Source of the DNA: Polyangiaceae bacterium
GTDB lineage: Bacteria; Myxococcota_A; Polyangia; Polyangiales; Polyangiaceae
Direction: 5' to 3'
DNA: 64,000 bases
Assembly: GCA_020633205.1 (NCBI GenBank)
Contig: JACKEB010000016.1
Location: forward strand, 248,001-312,000
In this document: positions 35,125 through 44,090 of the stretch, one piece after another
Numbering within the stretch: position 1 is the stretch's first letter
Layout: every line of letters begins with the position of its first letter
Made by a program: the position numbers and the translations under genes
The notes under the pieces: model-generated
Told to the model about the DNA's origin: nothing
The model's database searches: none
Seen by the model: only the letters and a program-made list of their open reading frames with translations

Positions 35125-36232
35125 CGGTGTCTCCGCTCGGAACCGGAGGCGCCGAAGCGGAGGCGGGAGCGCTCGGGGCCGCCGGCGCGCCATCCACGAC
35201 TCCGGCGTCTTGGCTGCTCCCCTCTTCGCCTGCATCGAAGTCGCCGGCTCCGCCGTCACCCAGGATCACGGCGGTGGAGTTCAAGACACTCGCCGAGATG
35301 AAGGAGGCGCGCTCGGTCGGATTCCCGAGCGTGCTGACAGTGAGCCGCCCGGTCACGCTCAGTTTGCCCTGAACGGGGATCCCCGTGAGCCGATCGATCG
35401 TCAACTGACCCTCACCGTCGCCACGGAACTGCTCCAGAAGTGCAGTCTTGCCGGGCGCGAAAGGATGCGGAAACTCTTGCACCGGAGCGTGCTGCCTCAC
35501 GGAAATGCGGATCACGACTTGGCGTTCCGAGATGCTCTTCACCGACATCTCGGCCATCTGGATTGCCTTGACATCACCAAGCTCCACCGTCTCGCTGAAG
35601 CGCCACTTCCCGCCTACCCCGACGGGCTCCGGAGGCAGGCGGAAGGGGAACCGGCGCTGAACCTCCCAGGAGCGGTCGAGGACCTCTTTCTCCTCCGGGG
35701 CGGGTTCGACACCACCAACCAGCTCCGTCTTCATCTCGAAGATTTCGCCGTCTTCCGCAACCAGCATCCGCGTGCGCGTGCCGTTGTAAGCCGCCAACCC
35801 CTGGTTCATCGCGGCGGCTGTTTCCGGAGGGATACCCTTCGCATCCACTTCGAGGGAGTCCACCGTCGCGCGCTCCTCGACCAGCCTGAAGGTCTTCTCG
35901 TTGCGCTCGCGAATCACCGGATCGGCGCTGCCCTGAGTCACTTGGAAGGTCATCAACGCGACCACCGTGGGCGCACGCACGGGCTTCGTACCTTGGAGGC
36001 CAAACGAACTCTCGTTCTTGACCCGCCAGCGATACGCGAGGCCCTTCCAACGCCCAACCTGGAGCTTCACGCGGGGCTCCTTGCCGGCGTCGAGTAGCTC
36101 GATGCGCCCCTCGTCGCTCGCCGCAGCATCAGGCTTTTCCGCTGCGCTCGAACCGCAGCCACCACAGCCTCCCTCGCAACCGGGTGCGAGCCCGAGGGTG
36201 AGCAAGAACATCAGGAGCAGGCGTCGGTTCAT
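35117..36232 (-). CDS. Predicted lipoprotein coupled to copy C
   Basis: A 371-aa lipoprotein with lipobox LAPGC (Cys19) and a Cys/Gly-rich start to the mature protein (EGGCGGCGSS). The central part, about 50-320, is a beta-rich domain with a repeated sense of extracytoplasmic barrel strands (AYRWRVKNESSFGLQG, FPFRLPPEPVGVGGKWRFSE, LEQFRGDGEGQLTIDRLTG). It resembles the DUF6263-type lipoproteins, but I do not assign that firmly. A Pro/Ala/Ser-rich tail follows. It ends over the start of copy C, which suggests the two act together at the envelope. Confidence 0.8.
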   Translation of the reverse strand: MNRRLLLMFLLTLGLAPGCEGGCGGCGSSAAEKPDAAASDEGRIELLDAGKEPRVKLQVGRWKGLAYRWRVKNESSFGLQGTKPVRAPTVVALMTFQVTQGSADPVIRERNEKTFRLVEERATVDSLEVDAKGIPPETAAAMNQGLAAYNGTRTRMLVAEDGEIFEMKTELVGGVEPAPEEKEVLDRSWEVQRRFPFRLPPEPVGVGGKWRFSETVELGDVKAIQMAEMSVKSISERQVVIRISVRQHAPVQEFPHPFAPGKTALLEQFRGDGEGQLTIDRLTGIPVQGKLSVTGRLTVSTLGNPTERASFISASVLNSTAVILGDGGAGDFDAGEEGSSQDAGVVDGAPAAPSAPASASAPPVPSGDTDD

Positions 36233-36301
36233 CGCAGAGTCAGGTCCAAGGGTGCGCGGAACCTACCACGCCACTTGGGGCTTTCGCGAACCCTCACGTC
36301 G

Positions 36302-37351
36302 TCAGGAACCTTGCTCCAGCCATGCTCGAAGATCGCCGAGCAGCACCCGCGGCGCCCGGCGCAAGGCCTCGACGTCCTTCGCGCCCACCAGCAAGAACGC
36401 CGTGCGCAGCTCACGCTCCACCAAGTCCAAGAAGCGAAGCGCGCCCTCCGCCCCTCCAGACTCGAGCGCCTGCAGCACGGGTCGCGCGATGCCTCCGGCG
36501 GTCGCGCCGAGCGCGATGGCTTTCGCGATGTCGAGACCGCTCTTCACACCACCGGTCGCGAAGACCGTGTCAAAGCCGGCCCGAGCGGACCAAGCGACGC
36601 TCACGGCGGTGGGGATCCCCCACTCCCAGAACGTCTCTCCAAGCGCGCGCTTGGCACTCTGAGCGCGCTGGGTTTCAACGGCAACCCAGGACGTGCCGCC
36701 GGCACCCGACACGTCGACGTGGCGAACGCCCACGCCATTCAGACGCCGTGCGACCGAGTCTGACAGACCGCAGCCGGTCTCCTTGGCGATGATCGGAACA
36801 CCCGCCTCGGCGACCAGCCGCTCGAGCGTCGCGAGCCCATCGCGGAAGTCGCGGTCGCCTTCCTCTTGAACCACCTCCATCGCGGGGTTCAGATGGACGC
36901 AGATTGCATCGGCACCGACCCGGCGCGCGAGCTCTCCTACTTGCTCCGCGCCCAGCTCCCGGGCTTGGACCACGCCGATGTTTCCGAGCAGCAACGCGCT
37001 CGGCGCAACGTCTCGAACCTCGTAAGTCGCCTGGTGAGCTGGGTCGCGCAGCATGGCGCGCTGACTGCCAAGTCCGAACGCGTAGCCGCGCTGTTCTGCG
37101 ATCGCCGCCAGCTGCCGGTTGATCTCTCGGGCGCGGGACGTTCCCCCGGTCATCCCCGCGATCAGGATGGGCGCGGAGAGCCGCTTGCCCAGGATTTCGG
37201 TGCTCAGGTCGATCTCGTCCAGATCGAGATCGGGGAGGGCATCGTGGACGAGTCGAACGCACTCGAACAACGTGGTCGTTTGCTTGAACGCGACGTCCCC
37301 GCTCACTGCCAAATCGATGTGGTCCGCCTTGCGTTGGGCAATGTCTGTCAT
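36302..37351 (-). CDS. fni: Isopentenyl-diphosphate delta-isomerase, type 2 (FMN-dependent)
   Basis: A 349-aa FMN/NADPH-dependent enzyme interconverting IPP and DMAPP. It is the type 2 (Fni) form normally found with the mevalonate pathway. Motifs: RKADHIDLA at the start, LIAGMTGGTSRAREIN near 62-78, FGLGSQRAML near 96, HLNPAMEVVQEEGDRDF near 150-166, DVSGAGGTSWV near 207, and FATGGVKSGLDIAKAIALGA near 265-284. I choose the ATG at 37351; an ATG at 37372 and a GTG at 37384 are alternatives. It is divergent from the polyprenyl synthase gene, 168 bases apart, a shared regulatory region for the isoprenoid cluster. Confidence 0.96.
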   Translation of the reverse strand: MTDIAQRKADHIDLAVSGDVAFKQTTTLFECVRLVHDALPDLDLDEIDLSTEILGKRLSAPILIAGMTGGTSRAREINRQLAAIAEQRGYAFGLGSQRAMLRDPAHQATYEVRDVAPSALLLGNIGVVQARELGAEQVGELARRVGADAICVHLNPAMEVVQEEGDRDFRDGLATLERLVAEAGVPIIAKETGCGLSDSVARRLNGVGVRHVDVSGAGGTSWVAVETQRAQSAKRALGETFWEWGIPTAVSVAWSARAGFDTVFATGGVKSGLDIAKAIALGATAGGIARPVLQALESGGAEGALRFLDLVERELRTAFLLVGAKDVEALRRAPRVLLGDLRAWLEQGS

Positions 37352-37519
37352 TGAGCTGTCTTTTCCGTTCATTCCTGCGGCCACGGCGCGGCTTCGAGCC
37401 CTCCGAAGCGGATGCGATCTTATGCCGTATCGCCCAAGTGACCCTCGGGTAGCAAGGCTCCTACGGGGTGGGCACGCGTTGACAGAGCGCCTCCCCGCTC
37501 CTACGCTCCGCTCACAAAA

Positions 37520-38812
37520 ATGGCTGGGAAGACAAGCACTTCGGGCAGACGGGCCGGCTCTCAGAAGGGACGCCGCGACGCCTCGCGCTCGAAGGGCACG
37601 AGCGTCCCACGCAAGCGCGCGACGTCCCCCAAGAAGGCGAGTCGCGGGCGCGGAGAAACCAGCGTGGCCTCACCCGCCGCCAAGGCCAAGCCGACCCGGC
37701 CAAGCAAGCGAGCAGCCCAGCCTGGGCGAGCGCCTCACGCAGGTCAAGCTAGCCAGTCGAAACCCAAGGCACTGCCGATCAACCCGTTCGTCGCGCTTCT
37801 GGGCAGCCTGAAGCGCGACGTGGAGCGGCGCCTCGACGAGCTCTTCGATGCGGAGCTCACCCGCGCTCGGGGGCTCGGGAACGACACCAGTGAGATGGTG
37901 CTGGCGTGCCGAGACTTGTGCCTGCGAGGCGGCAAGCGCCTCCGGCCGGGGCTGGTGCTCGCTGGTTTCCGCGCGGCAAGTTCAAGCAGCGATACCCAGC
38001 AGGCGCTCGAGGTGGGCGTCGCGCTCGAGCTAGTCCAAGCCTACTTCCTGATTCACGACGACTGGATGGATCGAGACCCCGTGCGACGGGGAGGTCCGAG
38101 CGTGCACGCGCAGCTCGGCAGGCGTTTCCGCTCGGAACATCTTGGTGCGGCGTCGGCGATCTTGGCTGGCGACTTCGCCGTCGCGCTCGCCCAGCGCTTG
38201 GTCGCGTCGTTGAAGGTCCCGCCCCGGGCGCAAACGGAGTTCTTGAACACCTTCGCGAACATGCAGGTGGACGCGATCCTCGGACAACAACTCGACCTCC
38301 TGAGCCGAAGCGCCGACCCCGAGGTCACGTACACACTCAAGACCGCGAGCTACACGGTTCAAGGGCCGTTGCTACTTGGCGCGCTGCTCGGTGGTGCGCG
38401 CGCCGACACCTTGGAGGCGCTGCGCGAGTTCTCCACTCCCGCAGGCGTGGCGTTCCAGCTGCGCGACGACTTGCTCGGCGTTTTTGGTACGCCGGAGGAG
38501 ACGGGCAAGCCGGCAGGCAACGATCTAACGGCAGGCAAGCGAACCCCACTGGTGCTCGCTGGTTTCCGCCGCGCCAAGGGCAAAGGGCATCGCTTGTTGA
38601 AGCGCGTGCACGGCAACCCTCAGGCGACCCCAGCCGATGTGGCGCGGGCCATCGAGGTGCTCGAGAAGTGTGGAGCCCGTGGCGTAGTCGAGAACCGAAT
38701 CGCCGAGCTGGAAGCCGAAGCGCGAGCGGTATTGCAGGCTGGAGGCATGCGTCGGGCAGGCCAAGAACTCTTGTCCGGGGCTGTGACGGCGCTGGCGGCG
38801 CGGCGCAACTAA
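37520..38812 (+). CDS. Polyprenyl diphosphate synthase with basic N-terminal tail
   Basis: A 430-aa trans-isoprenyl diphosphate synthase. Residues 1-85 are a Lys/Arg/Ser/Ala/Pro-rich, probably disordered tail, absent from usual family members of about 300-350 aa. The catalytic core starts near residue 90. GGKRLRPGLVLAGF lies near 140-152. The first aspartate-rich motif is HDDWMDRDPVRRG near 179-190. The second is QLRDDLLGVFG near 313-323, a DDxxG form typical of actinobacterial and myxobacterial enzymes, followed by GNDLTAGKRTPLVL. The product chain length (FPP, GGPP or longer) cannot be set reliably. It heads the mevalonate operon, and its stop is one base from the next ATG. Confidence 0.95.
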   Translation: MAGKTSTSGRRAGSQKGRRDASRSKGTSVPRKRATSPKKASRGRGETSVASPAAKAKPTRPSKRAAQPGRAPHAGQASQSKPKALPINPFVALLGSLKRDVERRLDELFDAELTRARGLGNDTSEMVLACRDLCLRGGKRLRPGLVLAGFRAASSSSDTQQALEVGVALELVQAYFLIHDDWMDRDPVRRGGPSVHAQLGRRFRSEHLGAASAILAGDFAVALAQRLVASLKVPPRAQTEFLNTFANMQVDAILGQQLDLLSRSADPEVTYTLKTASYTVQGPLLLGALLGGARADTLEALREFSTPAGVAFQLRDDLLGVFGTPEETGKPAGNDLTAGKRTPLVLAGFRRAKGKGHRLLKRVHGNPQATPADVARAIEVLEKCGARGVVENRIAELEAEARAVLQAGGMRRAGQELLSGAVTALAARRN

Positions 38813-38813
38813 C

Positions 38814-39770
38814 ATGAGCAGCGCGCGCGCGTTCGGGAAGCTCATCCTGATCGGGGAGCACGCGGTGGTCTACGGCTGCCCAGCCATTGCCGCGGGGATC
38901 GACAAAGGTGCGCGCGCGTGGGCGTCGACTATCAACGAGCCGTCGCGTAAGGACGCCGAGTCTCACCTGAGTTTGGGGGTGAGTGAAGTCACGGCAGACG
39001 ACTCGAGCGAGACGTCCAAGGCATTTCGCGCGCTGCTTGAGCCAATCTACGCGGCTCGGCGTGAGCGCACCCCGCTCAAGGTCGAGGTTGCCTTGGACCT
39101 ACCCGCCGGCGTCGGCCTAGGAGCCTCGGCGGCGATCGCGGTGGCCATCGCCCGCGCCGCCTGCGAGGCGCTCGGACTCATCCCCGACGATCGCTTGCTG
39201 TTGCGCGCCGCGAACGCCTGGGAGAGCGTCTTCCATGGCAATCCATCAGGGGTCGATGTGGCCGCAGCGATGGCCCAGGTGCCGATCTGGTTCGTGAGGG
39301 GTTCGGCGCCAAGGCCCATCCCCTGTGCGCTTCCGCTTTGCCTTGCGGTAGCGCTCGCTGGTCCCCCGGCGGCTACCCACCGCATGGTCGAACAAGTCGC
39401 AGAGCTTCGGGAGCGCCGCCCCATCAGCTTCGACCAGGCGCTCGACCGTGTGAACGCCCTGGCAGAGCGCGCGAAACACGCGATTGCGGCGGGTGACCTG
39501 CGCGAACTCGGTCGCTGCTTCGACGAAAACCAGCGCGAGCTGGAAGGTTTCGGCGTGAGCACGGCGGAGCTCGAGAAGGCCTGCTATCTCGCACGAGGCG
39601 CAGGGGCGCTCGGCGCGAAGCTTACCGGCGCTGGCGGCGGAGGCGCCGTCATCGCGCTGTGCGATGGCCCCGCGAAGCCAGTACTCGACGCCTGGTCTCG
39701 CGAGGGCATTCAAGCCTTTGAAGCCCAGGTCCGGTCCTCCCCCTCCCCCCCAACTCCGGAAGCATCATGA
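38814..39770 (+). CDS. mvaK1: Mevalonate kinase
   Basis: A 318-aa GHMP kinase that phosphorylates mevalonate with ATP. Motif 1 is FGKLILIGEHAVVYG near residues 7-21. Motif 2 is PAGVGLGASAAIAVAIARA near 99-117, with GASAA where GSSAA is common. HGNPSGVDVAAA near 142 holds the catalytic Asp. Motif 3 is KLTGAGGGGAVIAL near 268-281. Its C-terminus overlaps the mvaD start as ATGA. The order kinase, decarboxylase, phosphomevalonate kinase follows the pathway only partly. Confidence 0.96.
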   Translation: MSSARAFGKLILIGEHAVVYGCPAIAAGIDKGARAWASTINEPSRKDAESHLSLGVSEVTADDSSETSKAFRALLEPIYAARRERTPLKVEVALDLPAGVGLGASAAIAVAIARAACEALGLIPDDRLLLRAANAWESVFHGNPSGVDVAAAMAQVPIWFVRGSAPRPIPCALPLCLAVALAGPPAATHRMVEQVAELRERRPISFDQALDRVNALAERAKHAIAAGDLRELGRCFDENQRELEGFGVSTAELEKACYLARGAGALGAKLTGAGGGGAVIALCDGPAKPVLDAWSREGIQAFEAQVRSSPSPPTPEAS

Positions 39771-40735
39771 GCCGAGCCGTCGCTGTCGCCCACGCCAACA
39801 TCGCGCTGATCAAGTACTGGGGTAAGGCGGACGTCACCCGCAACCTACCGGCGGTGCCGAGCCTGTCGCTTACACTGGATGGCCTCTCCACGCGCACCGA
39901 ACTCGAATTCGACCCGGGACTCATCGAGGACAAAGCCTTCCTCGACGACGTGCAGCTGAGCGGCAAGCCCTTCGAGCGCGTGAAGCGCGTCCTCGATCGA
40001 CTGCGCGAACGCGCTTCCACGAACACCAAGGCTCGTGTAATCAGCCACAATCATTTCCCCACGGCAGCAGGCCTGGCGTCCAGCGCCTCGGGTTTTGCGG
40101 CCCTCGTCGCCGCGACTTCGGCGGCTCTCGGCCTGGGCATGAGCCTTGCGGAGCAAAGTTCCGTGGCGCGCTGGGCGAGCGCCTCCGCCGCTCGCTCGAT
40201 CTTCCCCGGCTGGGTGCAGCTGCGGCTGGCCGAAGAGAGCGCCGAAGAACTTGCCCCACGGAACCATCTGGAGATCGAGATGTTGGTCGCCGTGACCCGA
40301 CGCGGGCCGAAGCCAATCGGCTCGACAGCAGCGATGCAGCACACCCTCGAGACCAGCCCATATTACCCGGCGTGGGTTGAGTCTGCGCCGGCGGTGTTCG
40401 AGCGCGGCAAAGCGGCACTGCTAGCGAAGGACCTTCACGGCCTGGGCCACGCCATGGAACACAGCACGCTGTTGATGCATGCCTCGATGCTCGCTGCGGA
40501 CCCTGGGGTGCTCTACCTGGCACCAGCCAGCATCGCGCTGATTGACTGTGTGCGCTCGTTGCGCGAATCCGGCGTAGAAGCATTCTTCACCATGGACGCT
40601 GGTCCCCACGTCAAAGTCCTCACCCGCAGCGACAACGCTGCCCAGGTGGCGCGAGCGCTCGAGGGCGTCCCCGGCGTACTCGAGGTGCTCCGCTGCACCC
40701 CCGGTCCCGGCGTAGAAATATTGGAAGCCCCGTGA
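39767..40735 (+). CDS. mvaD: Diphosphomevalonate decarboxylase
   Basis: A 322-aa GHMP enzyme making IPP by ATP-dependent decarboxylation of mevalonate 5-diphosphate. Diagnostic are AHANIALIKYWGK at 7-19, NHFPTAAGLASSASGFAAL near 93-110, RSIFPGWVQL near 144 and FFTMDAGPHVKVLT near 275-288 carrying the catalytic Asp. It overlaps both neighbours (ATGA at the start, GTGA at the end), so the three GHMP enzymes are translationally coupled. Confidence 0.96.
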   Translation: MSRAVAVAHANIALIKYWGKADVTRNLPAVPSLSLTLDGLSTRTELEFDPGLIEDKAFLDDVQLSGKPFERVKRVLDRLRERASTNTKARVISHNHFPTAAGLASSASGFAALVAATSAALGLGMSLAEQSSVARWASASAARSIFPGWVQLRLAEESAEELAPRNHLEIEMLVAVTRRGPKPIGSTAAMQHTLETSPYYPAWVESAPAVFERGKAALLAKDLHGLGHAMEHSTLLMHASMLAADPGVLYLAPASIALIDCVRSLRESGVEAFFTMDAGPHVKVLTRSDNAAQVARALEGVPGVLEVLRCTPGPGVEILEAP

Positions 40736-41640
40736 GGACTGCGGCTCCGGGAAAGCTGGTGCTCTCCGGAGCCTACGCGGTGCTCCACGGCGCGCCTGCC
40801 CTGGTCACCGCAGTGGATCGCTACGTATTCGCTGATTCCGCAGGGCAACCCGCGTTTGAGCCTCCCGAGGTGCTAGCCGCGCTGAGGCACTACCCTGGAC
40901 GCCAGGTCCCGAGGTTTGATGCCTCCGAGCTGCGCAGCGGCGACCAGAAGCTCGGCCTCGGCTCGAGCGCCGCGATCACGGTGAGCGCCGTCGCGCTCTG
41001 GGAACTCGAGGCGGGGGCCGATCCCCAAGCGAGCGACCTCGGCGCACTCGCCTATCCCGCGGCACTAGCCGCCCATCGAGAGGCCCAAGGAGGCGGCAGC
41101 GGCATCGACGTCGCTGCGGCGAGCTTCGGCGGCACGCTACGGGCGCGTCGGGCCGACAACGGAGACCTCGAGCTTCGCTCCGTCGAGCTTCCCCCTGAGC
41201 TCGCCGTGGAAGTGTGGTGGACCGGCGTGCCTGCCAGTACGCCTCAGCTGCTGCGCCAGGTCGCGGCGCTCGAAGCCAACGAACCCGCGCGCTTCGAGCG
41301 CCTGATGGGCGCCCAGGCGGAAGCGGCGGAGCGCACCGCAACCGCAGTTGAAGAGCAGCGGCTGGAGGCGACGTTGGCAGGCCTGCAAGCGCAGTTTCAA
41401 GCGCTCGCTGCACTGGGTGAGGCCGCGACCGCGCCAATCGTGAGCGTCGAACTCAGACAAGCTTGCGCCAAGCTCGATGCAACGGAAGAAGTCTGGCTGC
41501 CCGCCGGTGCGGGTGGTGGCGACGTGCTAATGCGCTACCGGCACCCCGCGTCGACTGCTGCGCCGCCGTCTGCTATCGAGCGCTCCGCGCAGCGTTTGCC
41601 CCTCACCTTGGCGGCGCGTGGCGTCCACTTTCGTCCCTGA
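40732..41640 (+). CDS. mvaK2: Phosphomevalonate kinase
   Basis: A 302-aa GHMP kinase with a GTG start. Motif 1 is APGKLVLSGAYAVLHG near 4-19, motif 2 KLGLGSSAAITVSAV near 71-85, then GGGSGIDVAAASFGG near 121-135 with the substrate/catalytic Asp. Motif 3 is PAGAGGGDVLM near 257-267. Position beside mvaK1 and mvaD and the SGAYAVL block, seen in bacterial ERG8-like kinases, support mevalonate 5-phosphate as substrate. It completes the route from mevalonate to IPP. A 27-base gap separates it from the HMG-CoA reductase gene. Confidence 0.93.
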   Translation: MRTAAPGKLVLSGAYAVLHGAPALVTAVDRYVFADSAGQPAFEPPEVLAALRHYPGRQVPRFDASELRSGDQKLGLGSSAAITVSAVALWELEAGADPQASDLGALAYPAALAAHREAQGGGSGIDVAAASFGGTLRARRADNGDLELRSVELPPELAVEVWWTGVPASTPQLLRQVAALEANEPARFERLMGAQAEAAERTATAVEEQRLEATLAGLQAQFQALAALGEAATAPIVSVELRQACAKLDATEEVWLPAGAGGGDVLMRYRHPASTAAPPSAIERSAQRLPLTLAARGVHFRP

Positions 41641-41667
41641 TCGGCTTTACGCTTTCCGTTTCAAACC

Positions 41668-42954
41668 ATGAGTCAAGGTTCACGATTTCCAGGCTTCTAC
41701 AAGCTTACCATCGACGAACGCCGGGAGCGTGTGTGTCAGGCCGCGGGCCTCGATCCCGCCGACCTCAGCCAAGCACTGACGAGCGGCGGCCTCGACCCGC
41801 ACACCGCGGACAAGGTCGTCGAGAACGTGCTGGGGATCTACGGACTCCCTTTCGGCGTCGCGCTGAATGTGCGCGTAAACGGCAACGACCGCCTGGTGCC
41901 GATGGTGGTAGAGGAGCCCAGCGTCATCGCCGCGGCTTCTAACGCCGCGAAGATGATCCGTGCCGGCGGTGGCTTCGAAGCGAAGATGGCAGAGGACCTG
42001 ATGATCAGTCAGGTGCAACTCTACGACGTCCCCGACCGCGCGGCTGCCGTGCGGAAGCTAGAAGCTCACAAGCAGGAGCTGTTGGAGCTCGCCGCGACTG
42101 CGGCAGGCGGGCTGATCGCCCGCGGCGGGGGGCCCAGGGAGATCGAGGTTCGCGATCTCGGACACGGCTGTGTGGTGCTGCACCTGCTCGTCGATTGTCG
42201 CGACGCGATGGGCGCCAACCTCGTCAACGGCATGGCCGAACAGATCGGGCCCCGCGCCGCCGAGCTTGCCAAAGGCAAGCTCGGCCTGCGCATCCTGAGC
42301 AACTTGTGCGATCGTCGCCGAGTGCATGTGCGCTGCAGGGTGCATGCAAAAGCGCTCACGCTGTCCCGCGGTGGCCACGTCGTGGTGCCGGGCGAAGAGG
42401 TGCTCGACGGTATCGTCCAAGCGTCACGCTTCGCTGAGCTGGATCCTTACCGCGCTGCAACCCACAACAAAGGCATCATGAACGGCGTGGACGCCGTGGT
42501 GCTCGCAACCGGGAATGATTTCCGCGCGGTAGAGGCGGGCGCTCACGCCTACGCCGCCCGAAGCGGTCGCTACGCGCCCCTGGCCGTGTGGCGCCGCGAC
42601 GGCGAAGACCTGATCGGCGAGCTCGAAATGCCCCTCGCCCTGGGCATCGTGGGAGGCACGCTGCGTGTGCACCCAGTGGCGCGTACGGCACTGGCGCTCA
42701 TGCGGGTCGAGTCAGCCGCGGAGCTGAGCCAAATCGCGGCGAGCGTCGGGCTCGCGTCCAACTTGGCAGCGCTGCGCGCGCTGGCAACCGAGGGCATCCA
42801 GCGTGGACACATGTCACTTCACGCCCGCAGCGTCGCAATCGCCGCTGGCGCCGCCGGCTCGGAGGTCGAGGCAGTGGCTCACGCCATCGCCGATGCTGGA
42901 CAGATCAACGTCGAGGCCGCCGAGCGTGCCCTCGAGAGGATCCGCAACGCGTGA
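41668..42954 (+). CDS. mvaA: Hydroxymethylglutaryl-CoA reductase, class II
   Basis: A 428-aa soluble HMG-CoA reductase. Class II catalytic residues are visible: Glu in ENVLGIYGLPFGVA near 52-65, Lys in THNKGIMNG near 266-274, Asp in ATGND near 280-285, and His in HMSLHARSVAIAAG near 377-390. It lacks the membrane anchor of eukaryotic class I enzymes. DCRDAMGANLVNGM near 174 is the substrate-binding block. In the context of the GHMP kinases it is biosynthetic, making mevalonate. Cofactor preference cannot be read with confidence. Its stop overlaps the GTG of the TPR lipoprotein gene. HMG-CoA synthase is not encoded in the window. Confidence 0.96.
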   Translation: MSQGSRFPGFYKLTIDERRERVCQAAGLDPADLSQALTSGGLDPHTADKVVENVLGIYGLPFGVALNVRVNGNDRLVPMVVEEPSVIAAASNAAKMIRAGGGFEAKMAEDLMISQVQLYDVPDRAAAVRKLEAHKQELLELAATAAGGLIARGGGPREIEVRDLGHGCVVLHLLVDCRDAMGANLVNGMAEQIGPRAAELAKGKLGLRILSNLCDRRRVHVRCRVHAKALTLSRGGHVVVPGEEVLDGIVQASRFAELDPYRAATHNKGIMNGVDAVVLATGNDFRAVEAGAHAYAARSGRYAPLAVWRRDGEDLIGELEMPLALGIVGGTLRVHPVARTALALMRVESAAELSQIAASVGLASNLAALRALATEGIQRGHMSLHARSVAIAAGAAGSEVEAVAHAIADAGQINVEAAERALERIRNA

Positions 42955-43985
42955 AGGCCCGCGGCGCCAAGCAGAGCGTTCGCCGCGCGTCGGCGCCGAC
43001 ATCACTCTTGCGCGCGGGCGGCGCGGTAGCGGTAGCCGCTTGGGCCATCCTCTCGGGTTGCTCTCCGTACGGAAGCGGTGTGACGCGCATCGTCGACGGG
43101 CGCACCCAGGAAGGGCGCTACATCCCCGTCACTGCTTACGCTGACTACGCGCTCGCTTCCTACCTTGAGGCTTCTGGAGAGCCTGAGCAGGCAGAGAATG
43201 CGTATATGCGTGCGCTGGCGGACGACCCGCGCAGTCCAGAAATGTGGACGCGCCTGGCAGCGCTGCGCTGCCGCCGTCAGCCGATGTCTGGCATGTCTGC
43301 CTTGGAGCGCGCATTCGCGCTGGCCCCCGAGTACGAACCGGCGTGGCGCGAAAAGGCCGCCTGCCATCTCGGAGCCAGGCAGCTCGATCAAGCCCAAGCT
43401 GCTGCGGAAAGAGCCGTCGCCCTCGATCCTGAACAGGAGCGCGCGACGCTGCTCCTCGCGCAAATCTACGAAGCTCGCGGGGAGAAGCAGCGTGCCCGTA
43501 CTTGGCTCAACGCTTGGGTAGTGCTCCATCCAAGCTCCGATATCGGCTGGACGGCGTTCCTCGAACTCGCGGAGCGCGAAGGCAACGTGGTCGATCAACT
43601 GCGTGCCCATCGCGCCCTCCGGCTCCACCAAGACCCAATGCGCACCCCAGTCCTCACGGCTCCCCCCAGCGGGAAGGCGCCAGAGGACGCGCTGGACGTG
43701 GCAATCGGGAGAGACGACCTCGACGCTGCGCGGCGCGCCTGCCTCGCGCTGCACCTGCCAGCGGTAGAAGTCGCGATCCGCAGCTATCTGCGCGGAAACA
43801 AGAAGCTCGCGCGGGCCCAGGCAGAGCTAGTGCTTGGCGCCGACCCGAGCAACTCGGACGCGCGCGCCCTGCTGCTGCTGCTCGGCGATCAAGCTGCATC
43901 GAGTGAGCTGTGGGCGTCGCCCGATGCGTTGAGCCCACGGGTGCGCCAGCTGCTAGACGCCGAGCTAGCTCGCATCGCGGAGTGA
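42951..43985 (+). CDS. TPR-repeat lipoprotein coupled to HMG-CoA reductase
   Basis: A 344-aa lipoprotein starting at the GTG at 42951, which overlaps the HMG-CoA reductase stop as GTGA. A basic N-terminus is followed by a hydrophobic segment and lipobox ILSGC near residue 37. TPR units follow: YADYALASYLEASGEPEQAENAYMRALADDP, WTRLAALRC, EYEPAWREKAACHLGARQLDQAQAAAERAV and LLLAQIYEARGEKQRARTW, to about residue 220. A second helical region lies at about 250-340. It probably mediates protein-protein contacts in the periplasm or at the outer membrane. It has no visible link to isoprenoid chemistry. Confidence 0.85.
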   Translation: MKARGAKQSVRRASAPTSLLRAGGAVAVAAWAILSGCSPYGSGVTRIVDGRTQEGRYIPVTAYADYALASYLEASGEPEQAENAYMRALADDPRSPEMWTRLAALRCRRQPMSGMSALERAFALAPEYEPAWREKAACHLGARQLDQAQAAAERAVALDPEQERATLLLAQIYEARGEKQRARTWLNAWVVLHPSSDIGWTAFLELAEREGNVVDQLRAHRALRLHQDPMRTPVLTAPPSGKAPEDALDVAIGRDDLDAARRACLALHLPAVEVAIRSYLRGNKKLARAQAELVLGADPSNSDARALLLLLGDQAASSELWASPDALSPRVRQLLDAELARIAE

Positions 43986-44090
43986 ACGACGCCCGCGACT
44001 CGCGTTTGGAAGTGAGCGCGCTGCGGCGCCGAGCGTCGAACCCAGAGGCACCTGGCGCGCCTCACCCCCAAATGCGCGGCAATCGAAAGC

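Noticed and set aside
42588..42950. Upstream extension of the TPR lipoprotein frame
   Set aside because: It lies within HMG-CoA reductase; the GTG at 42951 gives a lipoprotein signal and a GTGA overlap.
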